Below are positions 24,947 to 36,091 of a stretch of DNA of 64,000 bases, one piece after another; the stretch's first letter is position 1; each line of letters begins with the position of its first letter. The notes below the pieces were generated by a model. That model did not search any database, was not told where the DNA came from, and saw only the letters and a list, made by a program, of their open reading frames with translations. The translations under genes and the position numbers were made by a program. This DNA comes from Oceanicola sp. 502str15. GTDB lineage: Bacteria > Pseudomonadota > Alphaproteobacteria > Rhodobacterales > Rhodobacteraceae. The DNA is taken from positions 1,860,001-1,924,000 of the forward strand of contig NZ_WYDQ01000001.1 of NCBI RefSeq assembly GCF_024105635.1, given 5' to 3'.

Positions 24947-26836
24947 ATGACCGACCACAAGCACAACCTCTCCTTCGACGACTGGGACGAGGTCAACTTC
25001 CCCCGCCCCGCCGAGAACGACTTCGACCGCGTGGTCGAGCGCGCCCTCTCCCGCCGCGGCTTCCTCGGCTCGGTCCTCGCCTTCGGCTCCGGCGCCGCCG
25101 TCATGGGCACCGGCCTGCTGAAAGGTTCCACCGCGCTGGCCGAGAGCCACGCCATGGCCTCCCGCTTCCCCTTCACCCCCATCGCCGCCCAGACCGACGA
25201 GACCGTACACGTGCCCGAGGGCTATTCGTGGAAGGTGCTCACCCGCTGGGGCGACCCGCTGATGTCCTCCGCCGAGGGCTATGACCTGGCCGAGGGCGGC
25301 GCGCTGGAAGGCTCCGATGCGGTCTTCGGTGAAAACACCGATGGCATGGAGCTGTTCTCCTTCGACGGCCACGAGATCATCGCGGTGAACTCCGAATACA
25401 CCAACAACGACATCAACCTCCCCGCCGCGCAGGAAGGCGTGCCCGCCGGGGCCGATGATGTGCTCAAGCTGCAAAACCTTCAGGGCGTCACGGTGATGGA
25501 AGTCGCCCCCGGCGCCGACGGCTATTCGGTCGTGCTCGACAGCCCGTTCAACCGCCGCCTGCACCACAACACCCCGATGACCATCGCAGGCCCCGCCGCA
25601 GGCCACGCCCTGCTGCAAACCGAGGCCGATGCCACCGGCACCGCCTCGCTCGGCACCTTCAACAACTGCGGCTCCGGCAAGACGCCCTGGGGCACCTACC
25701 TGACCTGCGAAGAAAACTTCAACGGCTACTTCGGCGCCACCGGCGCCTTCGAGGGCTTCGACGAGAAGGTGATGGCAGGCTACGAGCGCTACGGCATCGG
25801 CGCCGACGGCTTCGGCTACGACTACCACAAGCACGACGCCCGCTTCGACGTGACGGCCAACCCCAACGAGCCGCACCGCGCCGGCTGGGTTGTCGAGATC
25901 GACCCGACAGACCCCGAAAGCACCCCCGTCAAGCACACCGGCCTTGGCCGCTTCAAGCATGAGAATGCCGAGGTGGTGCTGGCCGCCGACGGGCGCGTGG
26001 TGGTCTACATGGGCGACGACGAGCGCGGCGAGTTCATGTACAAGTTCGTCTCCAACGGCACCTGGGCGCCCGGCGCCTCCACCGAGGGACTGCTCGACGA
26101 GGGCACCCTCTTTGCCGCGCAGTTCAACGACGACGGCACCGGCGCATGGCTGCCGCTGACGCCCGAAAGCACCGGCATGGCCGATCTGGCCGAGGTGGTG
26201 ATCTTCGCCCGCATGGCCGCCTCCGCCGTGGGCGCCACCACCATGGACCGCCCCGAGTGGATCTCCGCCAACCCCCACGCCATCGAGGCCTACTGCTGCC
26301 TCACCAACAACTCCCGGCGCGGCGCTTCGGCGGGCGAGGTCAACGGCCCCAACCCGCGCGAGAGCAACAACTACGGCCAGATCGTGCGCTGGCGCCCGCA
26401 CGATGACGACCACGCCTCCGAGACCTTCGACTGGGATCTCTACGTCATGGCCGGCAACCCCGATGTCTACCCCGACAACAATTACGGCGGGTCCGACAAC
26501 GTGACCGCGGGCAACATGTTCAACTCCCCCGACGGCATGGCGTTCGACAGCAACGGCCTGCTCTGGATCCAGACCGATGGCGACGACAGCAACGAAGAGG
26601 ACTTCGCCGGCATGGGCAACAACCAGATGCTGGTGGGTGACCCGGTGACCGGCGAGATCGCCCGCTTCCTCACCGGCCCCAAGGGCTCCGAGGTCACCGG
26701 CCTCTGCTGGTCGGCGGATCGGCGCACCATGTTCGTCGGCATCCAGCACCCCGGCGGCTCCTGGCCCGATGGCGAGGGCCTGCCCCGCTCGGCGGTGATC
26801 CAGGTCACCCGTGACGACGGCGCCCTGATCGGCTGA
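24947..26836 (+). CDS. phoX: PhoX-family alkaline phosphatase (DUF839), Tat-exported
   Basis: The 629-residue protein has a Tat motif SRRGFLGS near residue 40 followed by a hydrophobic stretch ending at ALAES, so it is exported folded, as PhoX is. The DUF839 beta-propeller is recognised by LTCEENFNGYFG, DGMELFSFDGHEIIAVNSEYTN and NGPNPRESNNYGQIVRWRP. PhoX hydrolyses phosphomonoesters with Ca and Fe cofactors and is common in marine bacteria for phosphate scavenging. The Pho-box candidate upstream fits phosphate control. A phosphate transporter gene lies 12 kb away. Two short palindromes follow the stop codon. Confidence 0.88.
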   Translation: MTDHKHNLSFDDWDEVNFPRPAENDFDRVVERALSRRGFLGSVLAFGSGAAVMGTGLLKGSTALAESHAMASRFPFTPIAAQTDETVHVPEGYSWKVLTRWGDPLMSSAEGYDLAEGGALEGSDAVFGENTDGMELFSFDGHEIIAVNSEYTNNDINLPAAQEGVPAGADDVLKLQNLQGVTVMEVAPGADGYSVVLDSPFNRRLHHNTPMTIAGPAAGHALLQTEADATGTASLGTFNNCGSGKTPWGTYLTCEENFNGYFGATGAFEGFDEKVMAGYERYGIGADGFGYDYHKHDARFDVTANPNEPHRAGWVVEIDPTDPESTPVKHTGLGRFKHENAEVVLAADGRVVVYMGDDERGEFMYKFVSNGTWAPGASTEGLLDEGTLFAAQFNDDGTGAWLPLTPESTGMADLAEVVIFARMAASAVGATTMDRPEWISANPHAIEAYCCLTNNSRRGASAGEVNGPNPRESNNYGQIVRWRPHDDDHASETFDWDLYVMAGNPDVYPDNNYGGSDNVTAGNMFNSPDGMAFDSNGLLWIQTDGDDSNEEDFAGMGNNQMLVGDPVTGEIARFLTGPKGSEVTGLCWSADRRTMFVGIQHPGGSWPDGEGLPRSAVIQVTRDDGALIG

Positions 26837-26839
26837 GGC

Positions 26840-26862
26840 CGTAGGGCGGGGCTTGTCCCGCC
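26840..26862. repeat. REP-like palindrome, copy 1
   Basis: GGGCGGGGCTTGTCCCGCC (from 26844) is a short palindrome with GGCGGG/CCCGCC arms, beginning three bases after the phoX stop. Nearly the same 23-base sequence recurs at 26919-26941, and the related pair with TGGG/CCCA arms occurs at 36059 and 44471. Confidence 0.7.
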
Positions 26863-26884
26863 ATCCCCCGCCAGCCCACAAGAG

Positions 26885-26910
26885 AACGGGCCGCCACTGC
26901 GCGGCCCGTT
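26885..26910. terminator. Bidirectional terminator between phoX and the PccR-like gene
   Basis: AACGGGCCGC and GCGGCCCGTT form a perfect ten-base stem with a six-base loop, followed by TTTCC on the plus strand and preceded by AGAGAA. It lies between two convergent genes and between the two REP-like copies. Confidence 0.65.
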
Positions 26911-26918
26911 TCCACATC

Positions 26919-26941
26919 CGTAGGGCGGGACTTGTCCCGCC
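26919..26941. repeat. REP-like palindrome, copy 2
   Basis: This copy differs from the one at 26840-26862 by a single base in the loop (GGGACTT in place of GGGGCTT). Both copies lie in the same orientation in a 118-base gap between convergent genes. Confidence 0.7.
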
Positions 26942-26954
26942 ACCCCGCCAGCCC

Positions 26955-28322
26955 CTACTCCTGCCGCCCGATGATCGACGGCTCCCGCCGCGCCGGGCAG
27001 GCCTCCCGCGGGCAGATCCGACAGGACGAGCCAAGCTCCAGCACCTCCCCCGCCTCCCGCGCCGCGCCGAAGCCTTCATCGAGCAGCAGCATGTTCGCCT
27101 CGAAGACCTGCGGGCGGCCAAAGCCCATGTCGGCGACCGGGCGGCACATGGCAAAGGCGGTAAAGCGGCGCGGGCTGCGGCCCGCCATCTCCACCACCGC
27201 CCGCACCCCCAGCGTGGGCCGGGTGAGCGCGGTGTAGAGCGGCCAGAGCGCGCAGGCCGCGCCGAACCGGGGCATCGGAAAGCCCGAGACCGGCTTGCGG
27301 AAGGTCAGCGTGCCCGAGCCATCGCAGCTCACCAGCCCGATCTCGCCGGGCAGGCCCTCGCGCGGCAGGCTGGCCAGCCGGCGCAGCACGGCCTCCAACG
27401 GCACGTCGAACTGCGCCGCCAGCAGGCTCGGATCATAGCCCGCCGCCGCGGCCGCTTCGGCGAACGCCACCAGCGGCAGGGCCGCGGCGTCGTTGCGGTA
27501 GAGCGCGAGCCGCGCCGCCGCCATGCTCTGCGCCGCGCCGCCCTTCAGCGCGCCCGAGGTGCGGGCCTCCTCCAGCAGGCGCGCGCTCGCCGCCGTCTCC
27601 CCTGCCTCCCCAGCCTCCCCCGCCTCCAGCTCCGCAAGGTGGAAGCCCCGCCGCCCCAGCCAGGCCTCCACCTCCTCCTGCGGCGTGCCCGCCCCCGCCT
27701 CCTCGCCGCCGCCATCGTCGAGATAGCGCACCAGCCCCTCGGCGCTCTCGGCCAGCCGGGCGCTGTCGTCGTTGATGTTGCGGTGGAAGCGGGCCAGCCA
27801 GTCGCCCTCGAGGTCGGGCGTCTCCGCGAGGATCGCGGCGGTCGAGCGGATCGCCGTCACCGACGAGAGCATCTCGTGCAGGCTGGCGCTCAGCTGCGGG
27901 TCGTGGCTGAGCCGGTCCGACAGCGCCTCGACGCTGCGCTCGGCCTCCAGCACCCGGGCGCGGGTCTCGGCCAGCAGGGCGGCCCAGCCCGGAAAGCGCC
28001 CGGCAAATTCCTCCACCCGCTCCAGCTCCGCCTCGCTCATCGCCGCGTTCTCCGCGCTGCCTTCGCGCGGGCGCTCCAGCGCCGCTTCGCGCAGCGCGTC
28101 GACCAGCGCCGCCTCCGCCCCTTCCGAAAGCGCCATCGGCTCCGTCTCCAGCGCGCGGGCCAGCGCGACCAGCAATTTCCCGCCGATTCTGCGCCGGTTG
28201 TGCTCGATGAGGTTGAGGTAGGAGGGCGAGATCCCGACTCGCCCGGCCAGGGCGCTCTGCTTCACACCGAGGTCAGCCCGCCGGGCGCGGATTCGGCTGC
28301 CTGTGAGAACGTTCTTCGCCAC
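26955..28322 (-). CDS. XRE-family short-chain acyl-CoA responsive regulator (PccR/ScfR type, DUF2083)
   Basis: The 455-residue protein has an N-terminal XRE helix-turn-helix (SALAGRVGISPSYLNLIEHN, about residues 23-42) and the DUF955/DUF2083-type C-terminal part with conserved Cys in SSCRICPREACPAR. Members such as PccR of Rhodobacter sphaeroides and ScfR of Sinorhizobium control propionyl-CoA or short-chain fatty acid genes. A low-complexity Glu/Ala/Gly stretch lies near residues 205-245. The GTG start follows GGGAGAAAAGCG. It diverges from the Liv-type transporter and CoA-ligase operon, which it probably controls; the effector molecule is inferred. Confidence 0.85.
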   Translation of the reverse strand: MAKNVLTGSRIRARRADLGVKQSALAGRVGISPSYLNLIEHNRRRIGGKLLVALARALETEPMALSEGAEAALVDALREAALERPREGSAENAAMSEAELERVEEFAGRFPGWAALLAETRARVLEAERSVEALSDRLSHDPQLSASLHEMLSSVTAIRSTAAILAETPDLEGDWLARFHRNINDDSARLAESAEGLVRYLDDGGGEEAGAGTPQEEVEAWLGRRGFHLAELEAGEAGEAGETAASARLLEEARTSGALKGGAAQSMAAARLALYRNDAAALPLVAFAEAAAAAGYDPSLLAAQFDVPLEAVLRRLASLPREGLPGEIGLVSCDGSGTLTFRKPVSGFPMPRFGAACALWPLYTALTRPTLGVRAVVEMAGRSPRRFTAFAMCRPVADMGFGRPQVFEANMLLLDEGFGAAREAGEVLELGSSCRICPREACPARREPSIIGRQE

Positions 28323-28392
28323 CGCTTTTCTCCCGTCTTTTCAACGCGCTTCTGCACCCGCGCGACAAGATTTTTACAACATCGCCCCAGTG

Positions 28393-28414
28393 TTTGACAA
28401 ATTATTTACAGAAA
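28393..28414. promoter_or_regulatory. AT-rich paired motif in the regulator-transporter divergent region
   Basis: TTTGACAAAT and TTTACAGAAA are two similar AT-rich elements 12 bases apart in an otherwise GC-rich 223-base region between divergent genes. From memory, PccR sites are paired TTTGCAAA-like boxes with a short spacer, so this is the best operator candidate here. It may equally contain promoter elements. Confidence 0.4.
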
Positions 28415-28545
28415 AAACGTTGTGCCGAAAGAGCTTGTTGCCAGATTTGCCCCGCGCACCCGATAATGACGCAGCCCTGAAAAGGGGCAGCGGCGCGTCA
28501 CGGGAGGAGCCCAGAGGTGCCGCAGACACAAACGGGAGGACATCC

Positions 28546-29934
28546 ATGTCGACATCCAAGTTCACACGCCGTGGCGTGCTGAAAACCGGCGCCGTTGCCG
28601 GTGCGGGCCTCGCACTGCCCACGATCTTCACCAGCCGCGCCAACGCCTATGTCAACGAGCCGACCGGCGACACCGTGACGCTGGGCTTCAACGTGCCCCA
28701 GTCCGGCCCCTACGCCGACGAGGGTGCCGACGAGCTGCGCGCCTTCGAGCTGGCCGTCGAGCACCTGAACGGTGAAGGCGACGGTGGCATGATCAACACC
28801 TTCTCCAACAAGAACCTCAAGGGCAACGGCATCCTCGGCAAGAAGGTCGCCTACGTCACCGGCGACACCCAGACCAAGTCCGACGCCGCCCGTGCCTCCG
28901 CCAAGTCGATGATCGAGAAGGACGGCGCGGTGATGATCTCCGGCGGCTCGTCCTCCGGTGTGGCCGTGGCCGTCCAGGGCCTCTGCCAGGAAGCAGGCGT
29001 CATCTTCATGGCCGGCCTGACCCACTCCAACGACACCACCGGCAAGGACAAGAAGGCCAACGGCTTCCGTCACTTCTTCGACGCCTACATGTCCGGCGCC
29101 GCCCTGGCTCCGGTGCTGGCCAACGAGTATGGCAAGGAGCGCCGCGCCTACCACCTGACCGCCGACTACACCTGGGGCTGGACCCAGCAGGAGTCGATCC
29201 AGGCCTCCACCGAAGCCCTCGGCTGGGAAACCGTCGAGAACGTGCTGACCCCGCTGGCAGCGACCGACTTCTCGTCCTACATCGCGCCCGTGCTGAACTC
29301 CGGCGCCGATGTGCTGGTGCTCAACCACTACGGCGGGAACATGGTGAACTCGCTCACCAACGCCGTGCAGTTCGGCCTGCGTGACAAGATGGTCAACGGC
29401 AAGCAATTCGAGATCGTCGTGCCGCTCTACTCCGAGCTGATGGCCAAGGGTGCGGGCGAGAACATCAAGGGCATCCTCGGCTCGTGCAACTGGCAGTGGT
29501 CGCTGCAGGACGAGGGCACCAAGGCCTTCGTGAAGTCCTTCGGCACCAAATACGGCTTCCCGCCGAGCCAGGCTGCGCACACCTGCTACGTGCAGACCCT
29601 GCTCTATGCCGACGCCGTCGAACGCGCCGGCACCTTCGAGCCCTGCGCCGTCGTGGCCGCGCTCGAGGGCGATGGCTCCTCGCTCGACGGGATCGACAGC
29701 GAGAGCAACTCGGGCCTCGTGTTCGACGGCCTGGGCAACGGCAAAACGCTGTACCGCGCCGCCGACCACCAGTGCTTCAAGGACGTGCTGGTCACCAAGG
29801 GCAAGGAGAACCCGACCTCCGAGTTCGACCTGCTCGAAGTGGTCGAAGTCACCCCCGTGGACCAGGTCTGGTACGAGCCCGACCACCCCATGTTCGCCGG
29901 TGGCGACCTCGGGACCTGCAACAACGGCGCCTGA
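28546..29934 (+). CDS. Liv-type ABC transporter, periplasmic binding protein (Tat-exported)
   Basis: The 462-residue protein has a twin-arginine signal (FTRRGVLKTGAVAGAG, cleavage near SRANA) and a type I periplasmic-binding fold of the branched-chain amino acid (Peripla_BP_6) family: VTLGFNVPQSGPYADEGADE, ISGGSSSGVAVAVQGLCQEAG, and a conserved C-terminal half. Tat export is unusual for these proteins but seen in alphaproteobacteria. GGGAGGACATCC precedes the ATG. It is the first gene of an operon with two permeases, two ATPases and an acyl-CoA synthetase. The ligand is therefore more likely a short-chain carboxylate or related compound than an amino acid; this is inference. Confidence 0.85.
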   Translation: MSTSKFTRRGVLKTGAVAGAGLALPTIFTSRANAYVNEPTGDTVTLGFNVPQSGPYADEGADELRAFELAVEHLNGEGDGGMINTFSNKNLKGNGILGKKVAYVTGDTQTKSDAARASAKSMIEKDGAVMISGGSSSGVAVAVQGLCQEAGVIFMAGLTHSNDTTGKDKKANGFRHFFDAYMSGAALAPVLANEYGKERRAYHLTADYTWGWTQQESIQASTEALGWETVENVLTPLAATDFSSYIAPVLNSGADVLVLNHYGGNMVNSLTNAVQFGLRDKMVNGKQFEIVVPLYSELMAKGAGENIKGILGSCNWQWSLQDEGTKAFVKSFGTKYGFPPSQAAHTCYVQTLLYADAVERAGTFEPCAVVAALEGDGSSLDGIDSESNSGLVFDGLGNGKTLYRAADHQCFKDVLVTKGKENPTSEFDLLEVVEVTPVDQVWYEPDHPMFAGGDLGTCNNGA

Positions 29935-29951
29935 TCGCTCAGGCACCAAGC

Positions 29952-29975
29952 GGGGGGCGGCGCGCGTCGCCCCCC
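29952..29975 (+). terminator. Intercistronic hairpin after the binding-protein gene
   Basis: GGGGGGCG and CGCCCCCC form a perfect eight-base stem with an eight-base loop, 17 bases after the stop. No T run follows. Such hairpins often protect the binding-protein mRNA so that it exceeds the permease mRNA. Confidence 0.55.
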
Positions 29976-29982
29976 ACCCCTC

Positions 29983-30000
29983 CCCCGCAGCGCTGCGGGG
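29983..30000. repeat. 18-base perfect palindrome
   Basis: CCCCGCAGCGCTGCGGGG is fully self-complementary and lies just after the first hairpin in the 220-base gap before the permease gene. It may form a second mRNA structure; no protein site of this type is known to me. Confidence 0.6.
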
Positions 30001-30154
30001 CCCGGGGCAAAAGCCCGGCAACAACCGCAAAAACTCCCAAAAGGGACCTGTCGAGGCCAAACGCGCGGAGCAGATGCTGTCGCGCGACCGGCAACACTAG
30101 AACTCAGGCCACATCCGCAACGGGCGCGATGGGGCCACTCTCAAGGTGGGGACG

Positions 30155-31165
30155 ATGGACGCTATCCTACTTCAAATCCTGAACGGTCTCGACAAGGGCA
30201 GCGCCTATGCGCTCATCGCCCTTGGCCTGACGCTCATTTTCGGCACGCTCGGCGTGGTCAACTTCGCCCACGGGGCGCTGTTCATGATCGGGGCCTTCTG
30301 CGCCGTCACGCTGCAGCGCCTGCTCAACCTCTCCCATGAGGTCGTGGACGACACCCAGAAAGACTTTCTCGGCAACCCGCTGAAGGTCAAGATGCCCTAC
30401 CTGCAGGACTGGTTCGGCGAAAGCGCGGGGTCGGCGATACAGGACTGGTCAGTGCCGCTGGCCATTCTGCTGACGATCCCGGTCATGCTGATGGTCGGCT
30501 ACGTCATGGAACGCGGCCTCATCAAGCACTTCTACAAGCGCCCCCACGCCGACCAGATCCTCGTGACCTTCGGCCTCGCCATCGTGCTTCAGGAGATCAT
30601 CAAGTACTACTACGGCGCCAACCCGATCCAGACCCCGGCCCCCGAGGCGCTCTCGGGCGTGGCCCAGGTGCTGCCGGGCGTGGTCTACCCGGTCTGGCGG
30701 ATCGTGTACTTCTGCTTTGCTGCCCTCATTATCGCCGGGGTCTTTGCCTTCCTGCAATTCACCACCTTCGGCATGGTGGTGCGCGCCGGCATGGCCGACC
30801 GCGAAACCGTGGGGCTCTTGGGCATCGACATCGACAAGCGCTTCACCTTCATGTTCGGCCTCGCCGCCGCCGTGGCGGGCCTCGCGGGGGTGATGTACGG
30901 GCCGATCAACGCGCCGAACTACCACATGGGCATGGACTTCCTCGTGCTCTCCTTCGTGGTGGTCGTCGTCGGCGGCATGGGCTCTCTGCCCGGCGCCGTG
31001 CTCGCAGGCTTCCTGCTCGGCATCCTCGAAAGTTTCGCCTCCACCACCTGGGCCACCACCACCCTGCCCGGGATCAACCAGATCATCATCTACCTCGTCG
31101 CCATCATCATCCTTCTGACCCGTCCGCGCGGTCTGATGGGGCGCAAAGGCGTGATGGAGGACTAA
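30155..31165 (+). CDS. Liv-type ABC transporter permease, LivH family
   Basis: The 336-residue membrane protein has about eight hydrophobic segments and the LivH signature [21 protein letters not shown] near residue 25 (given here in two parts: [10 protein letters not shown] and [11 protein letters not shown]). [17 protein letters not shown] and [19 protein letters not shown] near the C-terminus are the cytoplasmic coupling region. ATG at 30155 follows AAGGTGGGG; a GTG nine bases upstream is less likely. A polar insertion at residues 55-85 is longer than in E. coli LivH. It is followed by the LivM-type permease after four bases. Confidence 0.9.
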   Translation: MDAILLQILNGLDKGSAYALIALGLTLIFGTLGVVNFAHGALFMIGAFCAVTLQRLLNLSHEVVDDTQKDFLGNPLKVKMPYLQDWFGESAGSAIQDWSVPLAILLTIPVMLMVGYVMERGLIKHFYKRPHADQILVTFGLAIVLQEIIKYYYGANPIQTPAPEALSGVAQVLPGVVYPVWRIVYFCFAALIIAGVFAFLQFTTFGMVVRAGMADRETVGLLGIDIDKRFTFMFGLAAAVAGLAGVMYGPINAPNYHMGMDFLVLSFVVVVVGGMGSLPGAVLAGFLLGILESFASTTWATTTLPGINQIIIYLVAIIILLTRPRGLMGRKGVMED

Positions 31166-31169
31166 GACA

Positions 31170-32381
31170 ATGCTCGGACTGAACAAAAAAGACGTCAACC
31201 TGCTGCTGGTGGTGCTCGCACTCACCATGCTGGCCCCCTTCATCCTCAACCCCTTCCCCACCGACAGCGCCATGGCGCAGTTCAACGCGGGCTACCCGGA
31301 CCTGATGCAGCGCTTCGTGATCTTCGGGATCTTCGCCATCGGCTTCAACATCCTCTTCGGCCTCACCGGCTACCTCTCCTTCGGCCACGCGGCCTTCCTC
31401 GGGGTGGGCAGCTATTCGGCGGTCTGGATGTTCAAGCTGCTGTCGATGAACATCCTCCCGGCGATCATCCTCTCGGTGCTGGTCGCGGGCCTCTTCGCGC
31501 TGGTCATCGGCTATGTCTCGCTGCGCCGCTCGGGGATCTACTTCTCGATCCTCACGCTGGCCTTCGCGCAGATGTCCTTCGCGCTGGCCTACTCGGTGCT
31601 CACGCCCATCACCAACGGCGAAACCGGCCTCCAGCTCACCCTGAGCGATCCGCGCATCCTCGGCAGCTCCTCGGCCGCCGATGGCTCGATCCCGGTCACA
31701 AACCTGTTCGGCCTCGAAATGCGCTCGGCCTATGACCTCGTGATCGGGCCGTGGTCCTTCACCTTCTCTGCGGGCTACTACTTCTGCGCCGTGGTCATGC
31801 TGGTGGCCTTCTACCTCGCCATCCGCATCTTCCGCTCGCCCTTCGGCATGATGCTGCGGGCGATCAAGTCCAACCAGACCCGGATGAACTACACCGGCCT
31901 CAACCCCAAGCCCTACACCCTCGCGGCCTTCGTGATCTCGGGCATGTATGCCGGGCTCGCAGGCGGCCTCATGGCGGCGATGGACCCGCTGGCAGGCGCC
32001 GAGCGGATGCAGTGGACTGCCTCGGGCGAAGTGGTGCTGATGACCATCCTCGGCGGCGCGGGCACCCTGATCGGGCCGGTGCTGGGCGCAGGCATGATCA
32101 AGTACTTCGAGAACATCCTCTCCAAGATCAACGAAAGCGTCCTGCACAGCTGGTTCGCCTTCATGCCCGACGGGCTCGAGGATTTCTTCGTCGCCATCGT
32201 CTACCCCTTCGTCGGCAAGGGCTGGCACCTGACCCTCGGCATCCTCTTCATGCTGGTGGTCATCTTCCTCCCCGGCGGCCTCGTCGAAGGCGGCCAGCGG
32301 ATCGGCGCGCTGTTCCGCCGTCGCGGCACCAAGGCTTCGGGCGCAGAGGCCGAAGCCGCCAAGCAGCAACCCGGCGAATAA
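31170..32381 (+). CDS. Liv-type ABC transporter permease, LivM family
   Basis: The 403-residue polytopic protein carries the LivM pattern: [20 protein letters not shown] near residue 65 and [20 protein letters not shown] with [19 protein letters not shown] near the C-terminus. It pairs with the LivH-type protein to form the membrane channel. A hydrophilic tail of about 25 residues rich in Ala, Lys and Glu ends the protein. It starts four bases after the previous gene and is followed after 12 bases by the LivG-type ATPase. Confidence 0.9.
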   Translation: MLGLNKKDVNLLLVVLALTMLAPFILNPFPTDSAMAQFNAGYPDLMQRFVIFGIFAIGFNILFGLTGYLSFGHAAFLGVGSYSAVWMFKLLSMNILPAIILSVLVAGLFALVIGYVSLRRSGIYFSILTLAFAQMSFALAYSVLTPITNGETGLQLTLSDPRILGSSSAADGSIPVTNLFGLEMRSAYDLVIGPWSFTFSAGYYFCAVVMLVAFYLAIRIFRSPFGMMLRAIKSNQTRMNYTGLNPKPYTLAAFVISGMYAGLAGGLMAAMDPLAGAERMQWTASGEVVLMTILGGAGTLIGPVLGAGMIKYFENILSKINESVLHSWFAFMPDGLEDFFVAIVYPFVGKGWHLTLGILFMLVVIFLPGGLVEGGQRIGALFRRRGTKASGAEAEAAKQQPGE

Positions 32382-32393
32382 GGAGCGCGACAG

Positions 32394-33149
32394 ATGGGAA
32401 TTCTTGAAGTCAAAGGCGTCAACAAGCGCTTCGGCGGGCTCCAGGCGCTGGGAGACGTGAACCTCTCGGTGCAGGAAAACACCGTGCACGCCATCATCGG
32501 CCCCAACGGGGCGGGCAAGTCCACCCTGCTCAACTGCCTCGTCGGCAAGCTGATCCCCGACTCTGGCTCGGTCAGCTTCGACGGCCAGTCGGTGCTGGGC
32601 CGCAGCCCCCACGAGATCAACCAGATGGGCATATCCCGGGTGTTCCAGACCCCCGAGATCTTCGGCGACCTCACGGTCTTCGAAAACACCATGATCCCCT
32701 GCTTCGCCAAGCGCGACGGGGTGTTCAAGCTCAACGCCATCGGCTCGGTCGGCTCGCAGGGCGATATCCGCGATCAGGCCATGGCCATGCTGGAAGACGT
32801 GAACATGGCCGAAAAGGCCGGCATGAGCGCCGCCTCCCTCTCGCGAGGCGACAAGCGGCGGCTCGAAATGGCCATGTGTCTGGCGCAGGAACCCAAGATG
32901 CTGCTGCTCGACGAGCCGACAGCGGGCATGGCGCGGGCCGACACCAACAACACCATCGACCTGCTGCGCGAGATCAAGGAAAAGCGCGATATCACCATCG
33001 CCATCATCGAGCACGACATGCACGTGGTGTTCTCGCTCGCCGAGCGCATCACCGTGCTGGCCCAGGGCACCCCGCTGGTCGAGGACACGCCCGAAAACAT
33101 CAAGGGCCACCCCAAGGTGCAGGAAGCCTATCTCGGAGGCCACGGCTGA
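32394..33149 (+). CDS. Liv-type ABC transporter ATPase, LivG family
   Basis: The 251-residue ATPase has Walker A GPNGAGKST, the signature SLSRGDKRRLEMAMCLA (a divergent LSxGD form), Walker B KMLLLDEPTAGMA and the switch EHDMHVVF. LivG-type proteins normally show LSYGQQRRLEIAR; the LSRGDKRRLE form is shared with the urea/short-chain amide branch of this family, so the substrate may differ from branched-chain amino acids. AGGAGCG precedes the ATG. Confidence 0.9.
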   Translation: MGILEVKGVNKRFGGLQALGDVNLSVQENTVHAIIGPNGAGKSTLLNCLVGKLIPDSGSVSFDGQSVLGRSPHEINQMGISRVFQTPEIFGDLTVFENTMIPCFAKRDGVFKLNAIGSVGSQGDIRDQAMAMLEDVNMAEKAGMSAASLSRGDKRRLEMAMCLAQEPKMLLLDEPTAGMARADTNNTIDLLREIKEKRDITIAIIEHDMHVVFSLAERITVLAQGTPLVEDTPENIKGHPKVQEAYLGGHG

Positions 33150-33168
33150 GGCCGGAGGAGAGACAGAC

Positions 33169-33924
33169 ATGAACGTCAAACCCGACTTTTCCAAAAACGC
33201 CAACCACGCCGCCACCGCGCCCGCCTACTTCTCGGTCTGGGATCTCGAGGCCTATTACGGCGAGAGCTACATCGTGCAGGGCATCAGCTTCAACGTGCAC
33301 GAGGGCGAGATCCTCGCGCTGCTGGGCCGCAACGGCGCCGGCAAAACCTCGACCCTGCGCGCCATCGCCCGGCTCGACGATCCGCAGGTGACACGCGGCG
33401 AAATCTGGCTCGACCACGAGCCGCTGCACCTCAAGCGGGCCCATGAGGCCAGCCAGCTCGGCATGGGCCTCGTGCCCGAGGACCGCCGCATCATCCCCGG
33501 CCTCACCGTCGAGGAAAACCTCAAGCTGGCCCAGATCGCCCCGCCCATCGGCTGGTCGCTCGAACGGCTCTACGAGCTGTTCCCCCGCCTCGGCGAGCGC
33601 CGCCTGCAGGAGGGCGTCACGCTCTCGGGCGGCGAGCAGCAGATGCTCGCCATCGCCCGTGCGCTGGCGCGTGACATCAAGGTGCTCCTGCTCGACGAGC
33701 CCTACGAGGGCCTCGCCCCGGTGATCGTCGACGAGATCGAGAAGACCCTGCGCATCATCAAGGAGCAGGGCATCACCACGATCATCGTCGAGCAGAACGC
33801 CGTGCGCGCGCTGGAACTGGCCGACCGTGCCGTGATCCTCGACACCGGCAAGATCGTGTTTGACGGCACCGCCGCAGAAGTGCTGGAAAATGCCGAGCTC
33901 AGGGCCGAGTATCTCGCCATCTGA
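33169..33924 (+). CDS. Liv-type ABC transporter ATPase, LivF family
   Basis: The 251-residue ATPase carries Walker [11 protein letters not shown], the LivF signature [16 protein letters not shown], Walker [15 protein letters not shown] and switch EQN. It starts with a 22-residue polar extension before [19 protein letters not shown], which is longer than usual. Together with the LivG-type protein it should form the heterodimeric motor. GGAGGAGAGAC precedes the ATG. A 109-base gap separates it from the synthetase gene, so the latter may also be transcribed alone. Confidence 0.92.
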   Translation: MNVKPDFSKNANHAATAPAYFSVWDLEAYYGESYIVQGISFNVHEGEILALLGRNGAGKTSTLRAIARLDDPQVTRGEIWLDHEPLHLKRAHEASQLGMGLVPEDRRIIPGLTVEENLKLAQIAPPIGWSLERLYELFPRLGERRLQEGVTLSGGEQQMLAIARALARDIKVLLLDEPYEGLAPVIVDEIEKTLRIIKEQGITTIIVEQNAVRALELADRAVILDTGKIVFDGTAAEVLENAELRAEYLAI

Positions 33925-34033
33925 GTGCGACCTTTCGGGGGCTGGCCCTTCTCCGGGGCCGCCCCTACCACTTTGCACAGAGAAAGACCGGACCGCGCGG
34001 CGCATCAGATGCCCCGGCCCAGAGGAGGACATT

Positions 34034-35980
<1,947 letters not shown>

Positions 35981-36014
35981 GCTGGGCGCCCCCCACCCGT
36001 CGCGCCAAGATCAA

Positions 36015-36040
36015 AGGCCGGGCCAAACGCCCGGCCTTTT
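36015..36040 (+). terminator. Intrinsic terminator of the transporter-acs operon
   Basis: AGGCCGGGC and GCCCGGCCT form a perfect nine-base stem with a CAAAC loop and are followed by TTTT. It lies 35 bases after the acs stop. Confidence 0.88.
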
Positions 36041-36058
36041 CCATTTCGCCCCCAGCCC

Positions 36059-36081
36059 CGTAGGGTGGGTGAAACCCACCA
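36059..36081. repeat. REP-like palindrome, TGGGT type
   Basis: GGTGGGT-GAA-ACCCACC sits between convergent genes, 18 bases after the acs terminator. It has the same leading CGTAGGG as the copies near 26.8-26.9 kb, and a similar element lies at 44471-44490. Confidence 0.7.
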
Positions 36082-36091
36082 CGCGCCCTTC

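Noticed and set aside
24848..27154. Long open frame on the minus strand opposite phoX
   Set aside because: Gly/Val/His-rich antisense translation of a high-GC gene; PhoX motifs on the plus strand are clear.
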